NCBI RefSeq assembly: GCF_013044515.1
Contig: NZ_JABEPR010000003.1
Location: 62,001 to 126,000 of the forward strand
Direction of reading: 5' to 3'
DNA length: 64,000 bases
From: Sphingomonas sp. ID1715
GTDB taxonomy: Bacteria > Pseudomonadota > Alphaproteobacteria > Sphingomonadales > Sphingomonadaceae
The notes under the pieces were generated by a model. The model saw only the letters and a program-made list of their open reading frames with translations, made no database searches and was not told where the DNA came from. The translations under genes were made by a program, and so were the position numbers. The stretch's first letter is position 1, and every line of letters begins with the position of its first letter. Of the stretch, positions 8,214-15,754 are shown in pieces.

Positions 8214-8477
8214 ATGAGTTTCCAGAGCACAGGCCTAGACGCGAAGTCGAACCCCGGCCCGAAGTACATGCTGAACATAGAAGGGGTCGGTCTCGTACCT
8301 TGGGAAGAAGACACGATCACAACCGAGCAGATTATCGCTCTCGGCAAGTGGGATTCTGCTCAAGGCGTGATCGAGGTCGACGCCGATAACAACGAGCGGA
8401 CCCTCGCCCCGCAGGAAGTGATCAAGCTTAAGCCGGGACTTGGGTTCAGCAAGAAAGTTCGTTGGAAGCGCGGCTGA
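8214..8477 (+). CDS. Ubiquitin-like protein (multiubiquitin-type domain)
   Basis: An 87-residue single-domain protein (MSFQSTGLD... to VRWKRG). It resembles the prokaryotic 'multiubiquitin' beta-grasp family that is found next to E1, E2 and JAB genes. The last residue is Gly87, so the chain already ends in a conjugation-competent glycine without a processing tail. The ATG at 8214 follows AAAGGA at suitable spacing; an earlier in-frame GTG/ATG region belongs to the promoter. It overlaps the E2 gene by one base (TGATG). By analogy with BilA it would be adenylated by the E1-like protein and attached to targets. Family call is by pattern, not by search. Confidence 0.78.
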   Translation: MSFQSTGLDAKSNPGPKYMLNIEGVGLVPWEEDTITTEQIIALGKWDSAQGVIEVDADNNERTLAPQEVIKLKPGLGFSKKVRWKRG

Positions 8478-8884
8478 TGCGTAGCCGCATCCAACAAGAA
8501 GTTGAGTATCTACAAGAGTCGTGGCCCGCTATCGAGCATGCGGAGCATTCGGGCCACGACTGGTTTCGAATCGCTGGTTACCCCTTTCCTCCCGGATGGA
8601 AACGAAATGGGGAACCGGTAGAAACCGCTCCAATACTATTCTGCGCCGGACCAGCCTACCCGACGAGCGACCCATACGCATTTTGGGGACCGTCCGACCT
8701 TACGTTCGGGGACACGACTCCCAACAACGTCACCCACGTGGAGAATCCGGCTTTCGGTGGAAGCTGGCTTCAATTCTCATGGTGCCCAGATGCAACATGG
8801 TTGGCCACCGGCGACGTCAAGTCGGGTTCCAATCTTCGTCAATGGGCTGCGAGCTTTTACCTAAGGTTGAAGGAAGGATTATGA
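8477..8884 (+). CDS. Prokaryotic E2 (UBC-like) conjugating-enzyme homologue
   Basis: A 135-residue protein with a UBC-like layout: GYPFPPGW (34-41), the PxxYP-type turn GPAYPTSDPYAFW (58-70), GGSWLQFSWCPDATW (94-108), and a C-terminal helix SGSNLRQWAASFYLRLKEG. It fits the prokaryotic E2 families found in Ubl operons. Two cysteines exist, Cys56 (buried strand) and Cys103; Cys103 is the better catalytic candidate by position. The classical HPN motif is absent. The ATG at 8477 overlaps the Ubl stop, and the stop overlaps the JAMM gene as ATGA, so translation is coupled on both sides. Confidence 0.75.
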   Translation: MRSRIQQEVEYLQESWPAIEHAEHSGHDWFRIAGYPFPPGWKRNGEPVETAPILFCAGPAYPTSDPYAFWGPSDLTFGDTTPNNVTHVENPAFGGSWLQFSWCPDATWLATGDVKSGSNLRQWAASFYLRLKEGL

Positions 8885-9399
8885 GGACGCTGCTTCGGCT
8901 GCCGGACGGCGGCTTCGACCGCATTGTACGCCACGTTCTTCCTCCAAATTCGCTGGTCGAACACGCCGCTTTTCTGCATCTCAAGCAGACGCCGATGGCT
9001 GAAGGGAGTACAGCCTTTGACGTAATCGACGAGGATTTGCTGCAAGAGCATGAGTTTGAGACGCAGGAAAGTGACTATTTAGAGCTCAAGGCGGAAACGC
9101 GAGCGCGGCTCATCAAACGTGCTCACGACCTCGGAGCATCGCTCGCAGAGATCCACTCGCATCCGGGACCTTGGCCTGCGCAGTTCTCTGAGGCTGACCG
9201 ACAGGGCTTGCTGGAAACAGTTCCCCATATGCAGTGGAGATTGAGCGGGCGTCCCTACATAGCCATTGTCGTGGCCCCTAGCGGATTTGATGCTTTGGTT
9301 TGGGGACAAGGCGAACGCCAACCTGCGCCGCTCACGGCGGTTCTCGCCGGCCAAGAGCTTCTGCGTCCGACCAATTTGTCGCTCGGAGGCTGGTCGTGA
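8881..9399 (+). CDS. JAB/JAMM-family metalloprotease (deubiquitinase-like)
   Basis: A 172-residue protein with an apparently complete JAMM zinc site: Glu27 in the first strand (VEHAAFL), His92 and His94 in EIHSHPGPW, and Ser103...Asp106 in FSEAD. JAMM proteases hydrolyse isopeptide or C-terminal bonds of ubiquitin-like proteins; in Bil systems the equivalent BilC removes the Ubl. The ATG at 8881 overlaps the E2 stop (ATGA), and its own stop overlaps the E1 GTG start (GTGA). Because the Ubl already ends in Gly, deconjugation rather than precursor maturation is the likelier job. Confidence 0.88.
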   Translation: MRTLLRLPDGGFDRIVRHVLPPNSLVEHAAFLHLKQTPMAEGSTAFDVIDEDLLQEHEFETQESDYLELKAETRARLIKRAHDLGASLAEIHSHPGPWPAQFSEADRQGLLETVPHMQWRLSGRPYIAIVVAPSGFDALVWGQGERQPAPLTAVLAGQELLRPTNLSLGGWS

Positions 9400-10301
9400 T
9401 TGAGATACGTGAAAGAGATCAGCGTAATGTCGAGCTGTTCGGAGCCAAAGGGCAATTGCGGCTTAAGCAGGCCAACGCTCTGATTGTCGGAGCTGGAGGC
9501 CTTGGGAGCCCGCTTGCTCAGCATTTGGCACTGTTAGGTGTAGGCAATATTGCTGCTGCCGACGACGAAGAATTGAGCGAGACAAATCGAAACCGCTTCG
9601 TAGGGGCTTTTCACTCTGACTCGGTTCCAGGCACGCTCAAGGTCGATATAATCGGTCGGCTGATTCACGCGATTGATCCCTCAATCGCATACCAAGGTAT
9701 ACCCCATTCATTACTGAGTGCCGAGGTATTCCAGGCGGTACGTCAGGCAGATTGGGTGTTCGGCTGCTTCGATGAAGATGGCCCAAGAATGATTTTGAGT
9801 GAACTCAGCATCGCATATGACAAGCCATACTTCGACTTGGCTTCGGATGTCCCGATGAACGGAGTTTACGGGGGCCGGGTGACACTATCCCAGCGGGGAA
9901 CCGGATGTCTCAAATGCCTTGGGCTGCTTGATCAAGCCGACATTCGAGCCTTCTTTGCAACTGACGATGCGAATGAGGCGCGGGATCGCATCTACGGCAT
10001 AGACCGGTCGTTGCTGGATGAGCGTGGACCGTCCGTGTCCCCGATAAACGGTGTTGTGGCAGCACTTGCTGCCACAGAGTTCATGGTGGCCGTAACTCAG
10101 ATGCGTCCACCCACGCCAAATCTCGAATATCGCGGTCACCAATCGAAGGTAGTCGTGTCGGTTGACTCTCCTCAACCCGACTGTCCGATCTGTGCGATGA
10201 GGGGCCGAGGGTCTGAGGCGCAAGTAGAACGATATTTAAGCTTGGATTACTTGCGGGAGCGTCGGGCGAGAAAAACTTTGTCAGCATCAGGGACCAGATA
10301 A
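9396..10301 (+). CDS. E1-like (ThiF/MoeB fold) adenylating enzyme
   Basis: A 301-residue ThiF-fold protein with the nucleotide motif GAGGLGSP (32-39), acidic residues D56/D57, the SETNRNRF segment (61-68) equivalent to the SNLQRQ region, and two zinc CxxC pairs (C171/C174, C263/C266). It should adenylate the C-terminal glycine of the Ubl. There is no cysteine between the two CxxC pairs, where ThiF and E1 relatives hold the catalytic Cys; the segment instead reads GPSVSPINGVVAALAATEF. The GTG at 9396 overlaps the JAMM stop. With Ubl, E2 and JAMM neighbours this is a conjugation E1, not a thiamine or molybdopterin enzyme. Confidence 0.88.
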   Translation: MIEIRERDQRNVELFGAKGQLRLKQANALIVGAGGLGSPLAQHLALLGVGNIAAADDEELSETNRNRFVGAFHSDSVPGTLKVDIIGRLIHAIDPSIAYQGIPHSLLSAEVFQAVRQADWVFGCFDEDGPRMILSELSIAYDKPYFDLASDVPMNGVYGGRVTLSQRGTGCLKCLGLLDQADIRAFFATDDANEARDRIYGIDRSLLDERGPSVSPINGVVAALAATEFMVAVTQMRPPTPNLEYRGHQSKVVVSVDSPQPDCPICAMRGRGSEAQVERYLSLDYLRERRARKTLSASGTR

Positions 10302-10404
10302 CCGAGCAAAGCCCGCGTTGTCGGTCGCGCTTGTGGCGTGCCGGCCGGTGACGCCGCTCAGCTTGGTTTAACTCGGCGATTGCTTCGCCATCCCTTCCTT
10401 AGCT

Positions 10405-12216
10405 TCAGCCCTCATCCCCCATTCTCAGCGCCGCAATAAACGCCTCCTGCGGAATCTGCACCGAGCCATATTCCCGCATCCGCTTCTTGCCCTCTTTCTG
10501 CTTCTCCAGCAGCTTGCGTTTGCGGGTGATGTCGCCGCCATAGCATTTGGCGGTCACGTCCTTCCGCAGCGCGGCGATGGTTTCGCGGGCGATGACCTTG
10601 CCGCCGATCGCGGCCTGGATCGGGATCTTGAACAGGTGGCGGGGGATCAGGTCCTTCAGCCGCTCGCACATGCCGCGGCCGCGCGTTTCCGCAGTGGAGC
10701 GGTGGACGATCATCGACAGGGCGTCGACCGGCTCGTTATTGACCAGGATGCTCATCTTGACGAGGTCGCCCTCGCGATAGCCGATCTGGTGATAGTCGAA
10801 GCTGGCATAGCCGCGGCTGATCGATTTCAGCCGGTCGTAGAAATCGAACACGACTTCGTTCAACGGCAGCTCGTAGGTGAGCTGGGCGCGGCCGCCGACA
10901 TAGGTGAGGTTCTTCTGGATGCCGCGGCGATCCTGGCAGAGCTTCAGGATCGCGCCCAGATATTCGTCGGGCACATAGATGGTCGCCTCGATCCACGGCT
11001 CCTCGATCATGTCGATCTTGTTGGGATCGGGCATGTCGGCGGGGTTGTGGAGCTCGACCGTCTGCGCCTCCGCCTCGCCGGCGCTGCGATTGAGGAGCAG
11101 GCGGTAGACGACGCTGGGCGCCGTCGTGATCAGGTCGAGATCATATTCGCGGGTCAGCCGCTCCTGGATGATCTCCAGGTGGAGGAGGCCGAGGAAACCG
11201 CAGCGAAAGCCGAAGCCGAGCGCGGCCGAGGTTTCCATCTCGAAGCTGAAGCTCGCATCGTTGAGGCGCAGCTTGGAAATGCTTTCGCGGAGCTTTTCAA
11301 AGTCGTTGGCGTCGGTCGGGAACAGGCCGCAGAAGACGACGGGCTGCACTTCCTTGAAGCCGGGCAGCGCGGCTTCGGCCGGGCGTTTGGCGTCGGTCAG
11401 CGTGTCGCCGACGCGCGCCTGCGCCACGTCCTTGATCTGGGCGGTGATGAAGCCGATTTCGCCGGGGCCGAGTTCGGGCAGATTCTCGATCTTGGGGCGG
11501 AACACGCCGACGCGGTCGATCAGGTGGGTGGTGCCCGCCTGCATGAACTTGATCTGCTGGCCCTTCTTCAGCGTGCCGTCGATCACGCGGACGAGGATGA
11601 CGACGCCGAGATAGGGGTCGTACCAGCTGTCGACGAGCATGGCCTTGAGCGGCGCCTCCGGGTCGCCCTTGGGCGGCGGGATCTTGGTGACGATCGCGTC
11701 CAGCACTTCGTCGATGCCGATGCCGGACTTGGCGGAGGCGAGCACCGCTTCCGACGCGTCGAGGCCGATCACTTCCTCGATCTCGGCGCGGACCTTTTCG
11801 GGTTCGGCGGCGGGCAGGTCGATCTTGTTGATGACGGGCACGATCTCATGGTCGTGCTCGATCGACTGATAGACATTAGCGAGCGTCTGCGCCTCGACGC
11901 CCTGCGCCGCGTCAACGACCAGCAGCGCGCCTTCGCAGGCGGCAAGCGAGCGGCTGACTTCATAGGCGAAGTCGACATGGCCGGGCGTGTCCATGAGATT
12001 CAGGACATAGCCGTTCCAGTCGAGGCGCACCGTCTGCGCCTTGATGGTGATGCCGCGCTCCTTCTCAATGTCCATATTGTCGAGCACCTGGCTCGACATC
12101 TCGCGCTCGGTCAGGCCGCCGGTGCGCTGGATCAGCCGGTCGGCGAGCGTCGACTTGCCATGATCGATATGCGCGATGATGGAGAAATTGCGGATCTTGG
12201 AAAGTTCGGTGGCCAT
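10405..12216 (-). CDS. lepA: Elongation factor 4 (LepA), back-translocating GTPase
   Basis: A full-length 603-residue LepA/EF4 (usual length about 600). G1 is AHIDHGKST (15-23), followed by switch [12 protein letters not shown]3 [16 protein letters not shown] and G4 NKIDLP. The LepA-specific C-terminal domain is present, with [13 protein letters not shown] and [16 protein letters not shown]. It binds ribosomes at the cytoplasmic membrane and affects elongation and initiation under stress. The ATG at 12216 is the conserved [20 protein letters not shown] start. A long antisense open frame opposite it is a composition artefact of high G+C. Confidence 0.97.
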   Translation of the reverse strand: MATELSKIRNFSIIAHIDHGKSTLADRLIQRTGGLTEREMSSQVLDNMDIEKERGITIKAQTVRLDWNGYVLNLMDTPGHVDFAYEVSRSLAACEGALLVVDAAQGVEAQTLANVYQSIEHDHEIVPVINKIDLPAAEPEKVRAEIEEVIGLDASEAVLASAKSGIGIDEVLDAIVTKIPPPKGDPEAPLKAMLVDSWYDPYLGVVILVRVIDGTLKKGQQIKFMQAGTTHLIDRVGVFRPKIENLPELGPGEIGFITAQIKDVAQARVGDTLTDAKRPAEAALPGFKEVQPVVFCGLFPTDANDFEKLRESISKLRLNDASFSFEMETSAALGFGFRCGFLGLLHLEIIQERLTREYDLDLITTAPSVVYRLLLNRSAGEAEAQTVELHNPADMPDPNKIDMIEEPWIEATIYVPDEYLGAILKLCQDRRGIQKNLTYVGGRAQLTYELPLNEVVFDFYDRLKSISRGYASFDYHQIGYREGDLVKMSILVNNEPVDALSMIVHRSTAETRGRGMCERLKDLIPRHLFKIPIQAAIGGKVIARETIAALRKDVTAKCYGGDITRKRKLLEKQKEGKKRMREYGSVQIPQEAFIAALRMGDEG

Positions 12217-12257
12217 GTCGCCGCGCGCGTTAGCAGGGGCGGGAGGAACGGGAAAGC

Positions 12258-12974
12258 TTGGGCGCACTCAGGATCGGCACGGCGGGCTGGGCGATCCCGC
12301 GCCAGGCGGCGGAGCTGTTTCCGGCCGAGGGCTCGACGCTCAAGCGCTATGCGGGGCGGTTCGGATGCGCCGAGATCAACTCGACCTTCCACCGGCCGCA
12401 CCGGGCATCGACGTTCGAGAGGTGGGCGGAGGCGGTGCCGGCGGATTTCCGCTTCTCGGTGAAGGTCCCCAAGACGATCACGCACCAGGCGAAGCTGGTC
12501 GATTGCGCGGAAGGTGTAGCGGCGTTCCTGGAGCAGATCGCGCCGCTGGGCGAGAAGCGCGGGCCGCTGCTGGTGCAGCTGCCGCCGAGCCTTGCCTTCG
12601 ACGCGGCGGTGGCGGACGCCTTCTTCGCGCTGCTGCCTGGCGCCGTGGTGTGCGAGCCGCGCCATCCGAGCTGGTTCACCGACGCGGCGGACGCGCTGCT
12701 GGCGGAGCATGGCGTGGCGCGGGTCGCGGCCGATCCGGCGCCGGTGCCGGCGGCCGCCGCGCCGGGCGGGTGGCGCGGGCTCAGCTACTTCCGCCTTCAC
12801 GGCAGTCCGCGCACCTATTGGTCCAGCTATGAAGCGGGTGCGCTGGATCATTGGGCCGCGCGGCTGAGCGAGGCGCTGCGCATCAGCGATGATTGCTGGG
12901 TGATCTTCGACAACACCGCAGGCGGCGCGGCGGCGGGGAATGCGCTCGATCTGGCGGCGCTGCTCGGCGCTTAA
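12258..12974 (+). CDS. DUF72 (YecE-like) protein
   Basis: A 238-residue member of the DUF72/YecE family, a TIM-barrel-like fold of unknown enzymatic role. Typical sequence: [56 protein letters not shown] and [15 protein letters not shown]. The start is taken as TTG 12258, which follows a purine-rich GGAGGAACGGGA stretch; no ATG precedes the conserved region. It is divergent from lepA with only 41 nt between starts, so the two promoters must overlap. Confidence 0.85.
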   Translation: MGALRIGTAGWAIPRQAAELFPAEGSTLKRYAGRFGCAEINSTFHRPHRASTFERWAEAVPADFRFSVKVPKTITHQAKLVDCAEGVAAFLEQIAPLGEKRGPLLVQLPPSLAFDAAVADAFFALLPGAVVCEPRHPSWFTDAADALLAEHGVARVAADPAPVPAAAAPGGWRGLSYFRLHGSPRTYWSSYEAGALDHWAARLSEALRISDDCWVIFDNTAGGAAAGNALDLAALLGA

Positions 12975-13037
12975 CCAGTCGCCAAGGCGCGCGCTTTACA
13001 TTATCGTCGCTGAAAAGGGGTCGCACATCGCAATGGC

Positions 13038-13053
13038 TGTGACTTGGGTCACG
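13038..13053. promoter_or_regulatory. CRP/FNR-superfamily-like site
   Basis: TGTGA-N6-TCACG, close to the CRP consensus TGTGA-N6-TCACA, sits 82 nt upstream of the CsgG-like gene. Its core is a perfect GTGAC-TTGG-GTCAC dyad. A CGGCGC/GCGCCG hairpin with a TTCG loop follows at 13057-13072, in the presumed 5' leader. Confidence 0.5.
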
Positions 13054-13134
13054 GAACGGCGCTTCGGCGCCGGGTAAGGCGTGCTCGCAAACGGGGGCAA
13101 CACGCCTTGCTTCAAGGGTTTAGGGAGACAGATT

Positions 13135-13965
13135 GTGCGCAAGTTGATGTCAATTTTGGCCGCGGGGGCGGCAGTCATCGGGTCCATGTCGCCGGCGGTG
13201 GCGCAGACCAACATGTCTTCGGACGGCCGGACCTACAAGGACGGCACCACCAAGGGCGCATCGTCGGCGCGCCGCAGCCAGGAGCGGGCGGAGCGGAACA
13301 TCCCGACCTGCACCCGCAAGCTCGGCTCGGTCGCGATCGTCGAGCCAGACACGCAATGGTGGCGGGAATATAATCTCGGCAGCCCCGAGGCGATCCTGAA
13401 GGTGTTCATCCAGCAGTCCGGCTGCTTCACCATCGTCAATCGCGGCCGCTCGCTCGCCAGCCGCAACATGGAACGCGCGATGGCCGATTCCGGCGAACTC
13501 CAGGCCGGATCGAACCTCGGCAAGGGCCAGGTGAAGACCGCCGACTATTATCTGCAGCCGGACATCGTCACCGCCAACCGCAATTCGGGCGGCGGCGGCA
13601 TCGGCGCGGCGGCGGGTGCGCTGGGCGGCCTGTTCGGCGGCTTCGGCCGTGCGGTCGGCGGCATCGCCGGCGGCATCAACATGAAGAAGGGCGAGGCGAC
13701 CGTCACGCTCTCGGTCGTCAACGCCCGCACCACCGAGGAAGAGGCGCTGACCCAGGGCTATGCCCGCAAGACCGACGTCAGCTTCGGCGCCGGCGGCGGC
13801 TATGGCTGGATGGGCGGCTTCGCGGCAGCGGGCGGTGCGGGTTACCAGGACACCGAAATCGGCCAGGTGATCGTGCTCGCCTATCTCGACGCCTATACCA
13901 AGCTGGTGTCGCAGCTCGGCGGCCTGCCGGCGAACGCGGCTGCGGCAGCTCCGCAGGCTCGGTAA
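13135..13965 (+). CDS. CsgG/HfaB-like secreted protein
   Basis: A 276-residue exported protein. The GTG at 13135 has a GGGAGA ribosome site 7 nt upstream. A signal peptide (about 1-25, ending near SPAVAQ) leads into a CsgG/HfaB-type domain: KLGSVAIVEPDTQWW, ESP-like GSPEAILKVFIQQSGCFTIV, and RGRSLASRNMERAM. A Gly-rich stretch (GGGGIGAAAGALGGLFGGFG, about residues 150-185) follows, and the remainder is beta-like. CsgG relatives form outer-membrane secretion or holdfast-anchoring complexes. The N-terminal lipidation Cys of true CsgG is not obvious here, so a soluble or surface-associated role is possible. Confidence 0.75.
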   Translation: MRKLMSILAAGAAVIGSMSPAVAQTNMSSDGRTYKDGTTKGASSARRSQERAERNIPTCTRKLGSVAIVEPDTQWWREYNLGSPEAILKVFIQQSGCFTIVNRGRSLASRNMERAMADSGELQAGSNLGKGQVKTADYYLQPDIVTANRNSGGGGIGAAAGALGGLFGGFGRAVGGIAGGINMKKGEATVTLSVVNARTTEEEALTQGYARKTDVSFGAGGGYGWMGGFAAAGGAGYQDTEIGQVIVLAYLDAYTKLVSQLGGLPANAAAAAPQAR

Positions 13966-13972
13966 AAAAGAA

Positions 13973-14017
13973 CCCTCCCCCAGCTCGCTGGGGGAGGGGG
14001 ACCATGCGGAGCATGGT
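13973..14017. repeat. Left palindromic repeat of the DUF559 module
   Basis: Hairpin A has 12-bp arms CCCTCCCCCAGC/GCTGGGGGAGGG (13973-13998). Hairpin B is ACCATGC/GCATGGT (14001-14017). Both are followed by TGGAGGGGCGCGCG. The unit is repeated in inverted orientation at 14414-14458 with compensatory changes in stem B, which indicates that the structure is conserved. Hairpin A may also terminate the CsgG-like transcript. Confidence 0.85.
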
Positions 14018-14052
14018 GGAGGGGCGCGCGAAGCGCGGAACGAGGCCCGTTG

Positions 14053-14472
14053 ATGATCAAAGGCGCCGGACGCGCATATCGCCGAGCCAAGGCGCTTCGC
14101 CGGCAGTTAAGTCTTCCCGGACGGCTGCTCTGGCGGCACCTTCGAAACGAGCAAACAGGCTTTCACTGGCGGAAGCAGCACCCTGCGGGAGACTATGATC
14201 TCGACTTCTACTGCGACCGCGCAAAGCTGTGCGTGGAAGTGGACGGCGAAGCGCATGAAAGAGGCGAGCAGCCGCGCAAAGATGCTCGCCGAGATGAGTG
14301 GTTAAGAGCGCGAGGGATTCACACGCTTCGCATTCCGGCCTTCGAAGTTCTGAGCAACCTGGGGGGTGTTGTCACCTTGATCTGCGCCGCCGCGCGCGAG
14401 CGCGCGCCCCTCCACCGTCCTGCGGACGGTCCCCCTCCCCCAGACAAGCTGGGGGAGGATTTCCAAGGTTAG
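14053..14472 (+). CDS. DUF559 endonuclease-like protein
   Basis: A 139-residue DUF559 protein with a Vsr-like PD-(D/E)xK fold. Asp51 in DYDLDFYC, then Glu62 and Asp64 in LCVEVDGEAHE, form the predicted metal site, and ARGIHTLRIPAFEVLSNL follows as the last core element. The N-terminus is basic (ALRRQLSLPGRLLWRHLR). The final 25 residues (RERAPLHRPADGPPPPDKLG and beyond) are encoded by the right-hand palindromic repeat. The family's function is unproven; a nicking or DNA-processing activity is inferred. The ATG at 14053 follows an in-frame TTG. Confidence 0.8.
   Translation: MIKGAGRAYRRAKALRRQLSLPGRLLWRHLRNEQTGFHWRKQHPAGDYDLDFYCDRAKLCVEVDGEAHERGEQPRKDARRDEWLRARGIHTLRIPAFEVLSNLGGVVTLICAAARERAPLHRPADGPPPPDKLGEDFQG
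14414..14458. repeat. Right palindromic repeat of the DUF559 module (inverted copy)
   Basis: Hairpin B' is ACCGTCC/GGACGGT (14414-14430) and hairpin A' is CCTCCCCCAG/CTGGGGGAGG (14434-14458). Read in reverse complement it matches the left unit, including the GGTGGAGGGGCGCGCG flank, while the stem-B bases differ in a pairing-preserving way. It lies inside the 3' end of the DUF559 gene. Confidence 0.85.
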
Positions 14473-14482
14473 CCGCCACCCA

Positions 14483-15022
14483 CTACGCAGCGTGCGCCAG
14501 ATGGCCGGCGCGGGTGGCGTCCTGGATGGCCTTCATCGCATTCGCGAACCGCTCCTCGCCGTGTCCGACGATCATTGCATATGGCAGGCCGCGACGCTCC
14601 AGCTCGGCCCGGGAGAGTTCGAAGAAGCGGCGCCGCAGTTCCTCAGTGCCGAACATGCGCGTGCCGTCCGGAACCCAGGGCAGGTCGATATCGAACATCA
14701 GGTAGAAGTCGGCCGTTTCCTGAAAACGGTCGAACCAGGGGTCTCGCTCACCGAAGAGCATATCGGCCCAGACGGCGGTCATCAGCGGATCGGTGTCGAG
14801 GATGACATAGGGTGGCCGCCGATTGAGCGCATCGCGCGTCGCCGCCATATGGCCTTTGGCGATCGCGACCAGGTCGGTCATGGTGAAACCCAGACCCTTC
14901 GCCTCGGACCAGGTGCGTCCGAATTCCTCGACATAGATGCCGCCCAGAGCCTCGGCCAAACGCGGGCCGAGCGTCGACTTGCCCGTGCTTTCGGGCCCGT
15001 GCAGGCAGATGGTCGCGGTCAC
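14483..15022 (-). CDS. NadR-like ATPase/ribosylnicotinamide kinase
   Basis: A 179-residue P-loop kinase (GPESTGKST, 9-17) of the NadR kinase/AAA_28 type, with YVEEFGRTWSEA, the acidic VILDTDPLMTAVWADMLFG, and the substrate-side DIDLPWVPDGTRMFG. It corresponds only to the kinase domain of NadR, which phosphorylates nicotinamide riboside to NMN. The GTG at 15022 overlaps the pnuC stop by 4 nt (GTGA), so the kinase is translationally coupled to the transporter. That arrangement supports uptake and trapping of nicotinamide riboside. Confidence 0.85.
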   Translation of the reverse strand: MTATICLHGPESTGKSTLGPRLAEALGGIYVEEFGRTWSEAKGLGFTMTDLVAIAKGHMAATRDALNRRPPYVILDTDPLMTAVWADMLFGERDPWFDRFQETADFYLMFDIDLPWVPDGTRMFGTEELRRRFFELSRAELERRGLPYAMIVGHGEERFANAMKAIQDATRAGHLAHAA

Positions 15023-15597
15023 AGCGCGGCCACGCGCGTCCGCTCCGCCCGGCGCCAACTGGCGAGCCCGACGGCCGACAAGATCAGGAACAGAAGGTAG
15101 AGCAACGCGAGCAACATCAATCCTTTAGCCGCATAAACGCCGATCGCCACCGCATCGACCGCGATCCACAAAATCCAATTCTCCAGATAGCGCCGCGCCA
15201 TCAGCAGCTGCGCCGCGACGCTCGCCATCGCGATGAAGGCATCCCACCAAGGCAGGGCTGCCGACGTGAAATGGTGCATTAGGGCGCCCCAGCCAAGCGT
15301 CGATACCGCAATCGCCGCAAGCACCGCCGCGCGCTGACCCGGCGCCAGCGTCTCGACGACAATCTCGCCGGCTTCCGCCTGCGCGCGCGCCCAGTGCCAC
15401 CAGCCGTAAATCTGCACGACGAAAAAGAAGAGCTGGAGCAGTGCGTCGCTGTACAGCCGCACGTCCGGCTGGACGAACAGCCAGGCCGAAATGCACACCA
15501 TCGCGATGCCGAAAGGGTAATTCCACACGCTCCGCCGCACGATCAGGACGATGTTGATGACGCCAAGCGACGCGGCCAGCACTTCCCACGGGTTCAC
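15019..15597 (-). CDS. pnuC: Nicotinamide riboside transporter PnuC
   Basis: A 192-residue polytopic membrane protein of the PnuC family, about seven helices. Hallmarks are RRSVWNYPFGIAMVCISAWL, the substrate-site segment VVQIYGWWHW, and NWILWIAVDAVAIGVYAAKG. It facilitates uptake of nicotinamide riboside, which the overlapping NadR-like kinase would phosphorylate. The GTG at 15597 is the start (VNPWEVLAAS). About 155 nt without a gene separate it from the divergent reductase gene; no riboswitch motif was recognised there. Confidence 0.9.
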   Translation of the reverse strand: MNPWEVLAASLGVINIVLIVRRSVWNYPFGIAMVCISAWLFVQPDVRLYSDALLQLFFFVVQIYGWWHWARAQAEAGEIVVETLAPGQRAAVLAAIAVSTLGWGALMHHFTSAALPWWDAFIAMASVAAQLLMARRYLENWILWIAVDAVAIGVYAAKGLMLLALLYLLFLILSAVGLASWRRAERTRVAAL

Positions 15598-15754
15598 CGG
15601 CGTGACTTAGCAGCGAAGGCCCACCTGTCCATACAGGCGCGACCAATCAGGCGTTTGCGACGACCGATGGCTTGCGCGGCAACGCCGATGCGCGGCGGAC
15701 TTGCGCTTGCAGCATGCCCCGCTAGCATCGGGTGCAAAGAGCGGGAGAGCGGGA

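Larger units (their letters stand above)
7114..10301. other. Accessory defence-like island: XRE/ImmA switch plus Ubl conjugation operon
   Basis: Six genes in two divergent units lie between the 57-residue protein gene and lepA. By eye the G+C is clearly lower (50-60% in sampled lines against about two-thirds outside), and codon use is less GC3-biased than in the neighbours. No integrase, tRNA target or obvious flanking direct repeat was found, so the mechanism of acquisition is unknown. The 140 nt to the left (6970-7113) and 100 nt to the right (10302-10404) contain no recognisable gene. Confidence 0.75.

Noticed and set aside
8214-10301. Interpretation as thiamine/molybdopterin sulfur-carrier genes or CBASS
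   Set aside because: An E2-like gene is present and no thiS/moaD-type partner enzymes or CD-NTase and effector are adjacent. The ThiF-fold protein fits a Ubl E1 better.
10636-12462. A 608-codon open frame antisense to lepA
   Set aside because: It lies opposite a fully conserved gene, has the Arg/Asp/Ala/His-rich composition of G+C-rich antisense frames, and shows no domain pattern.
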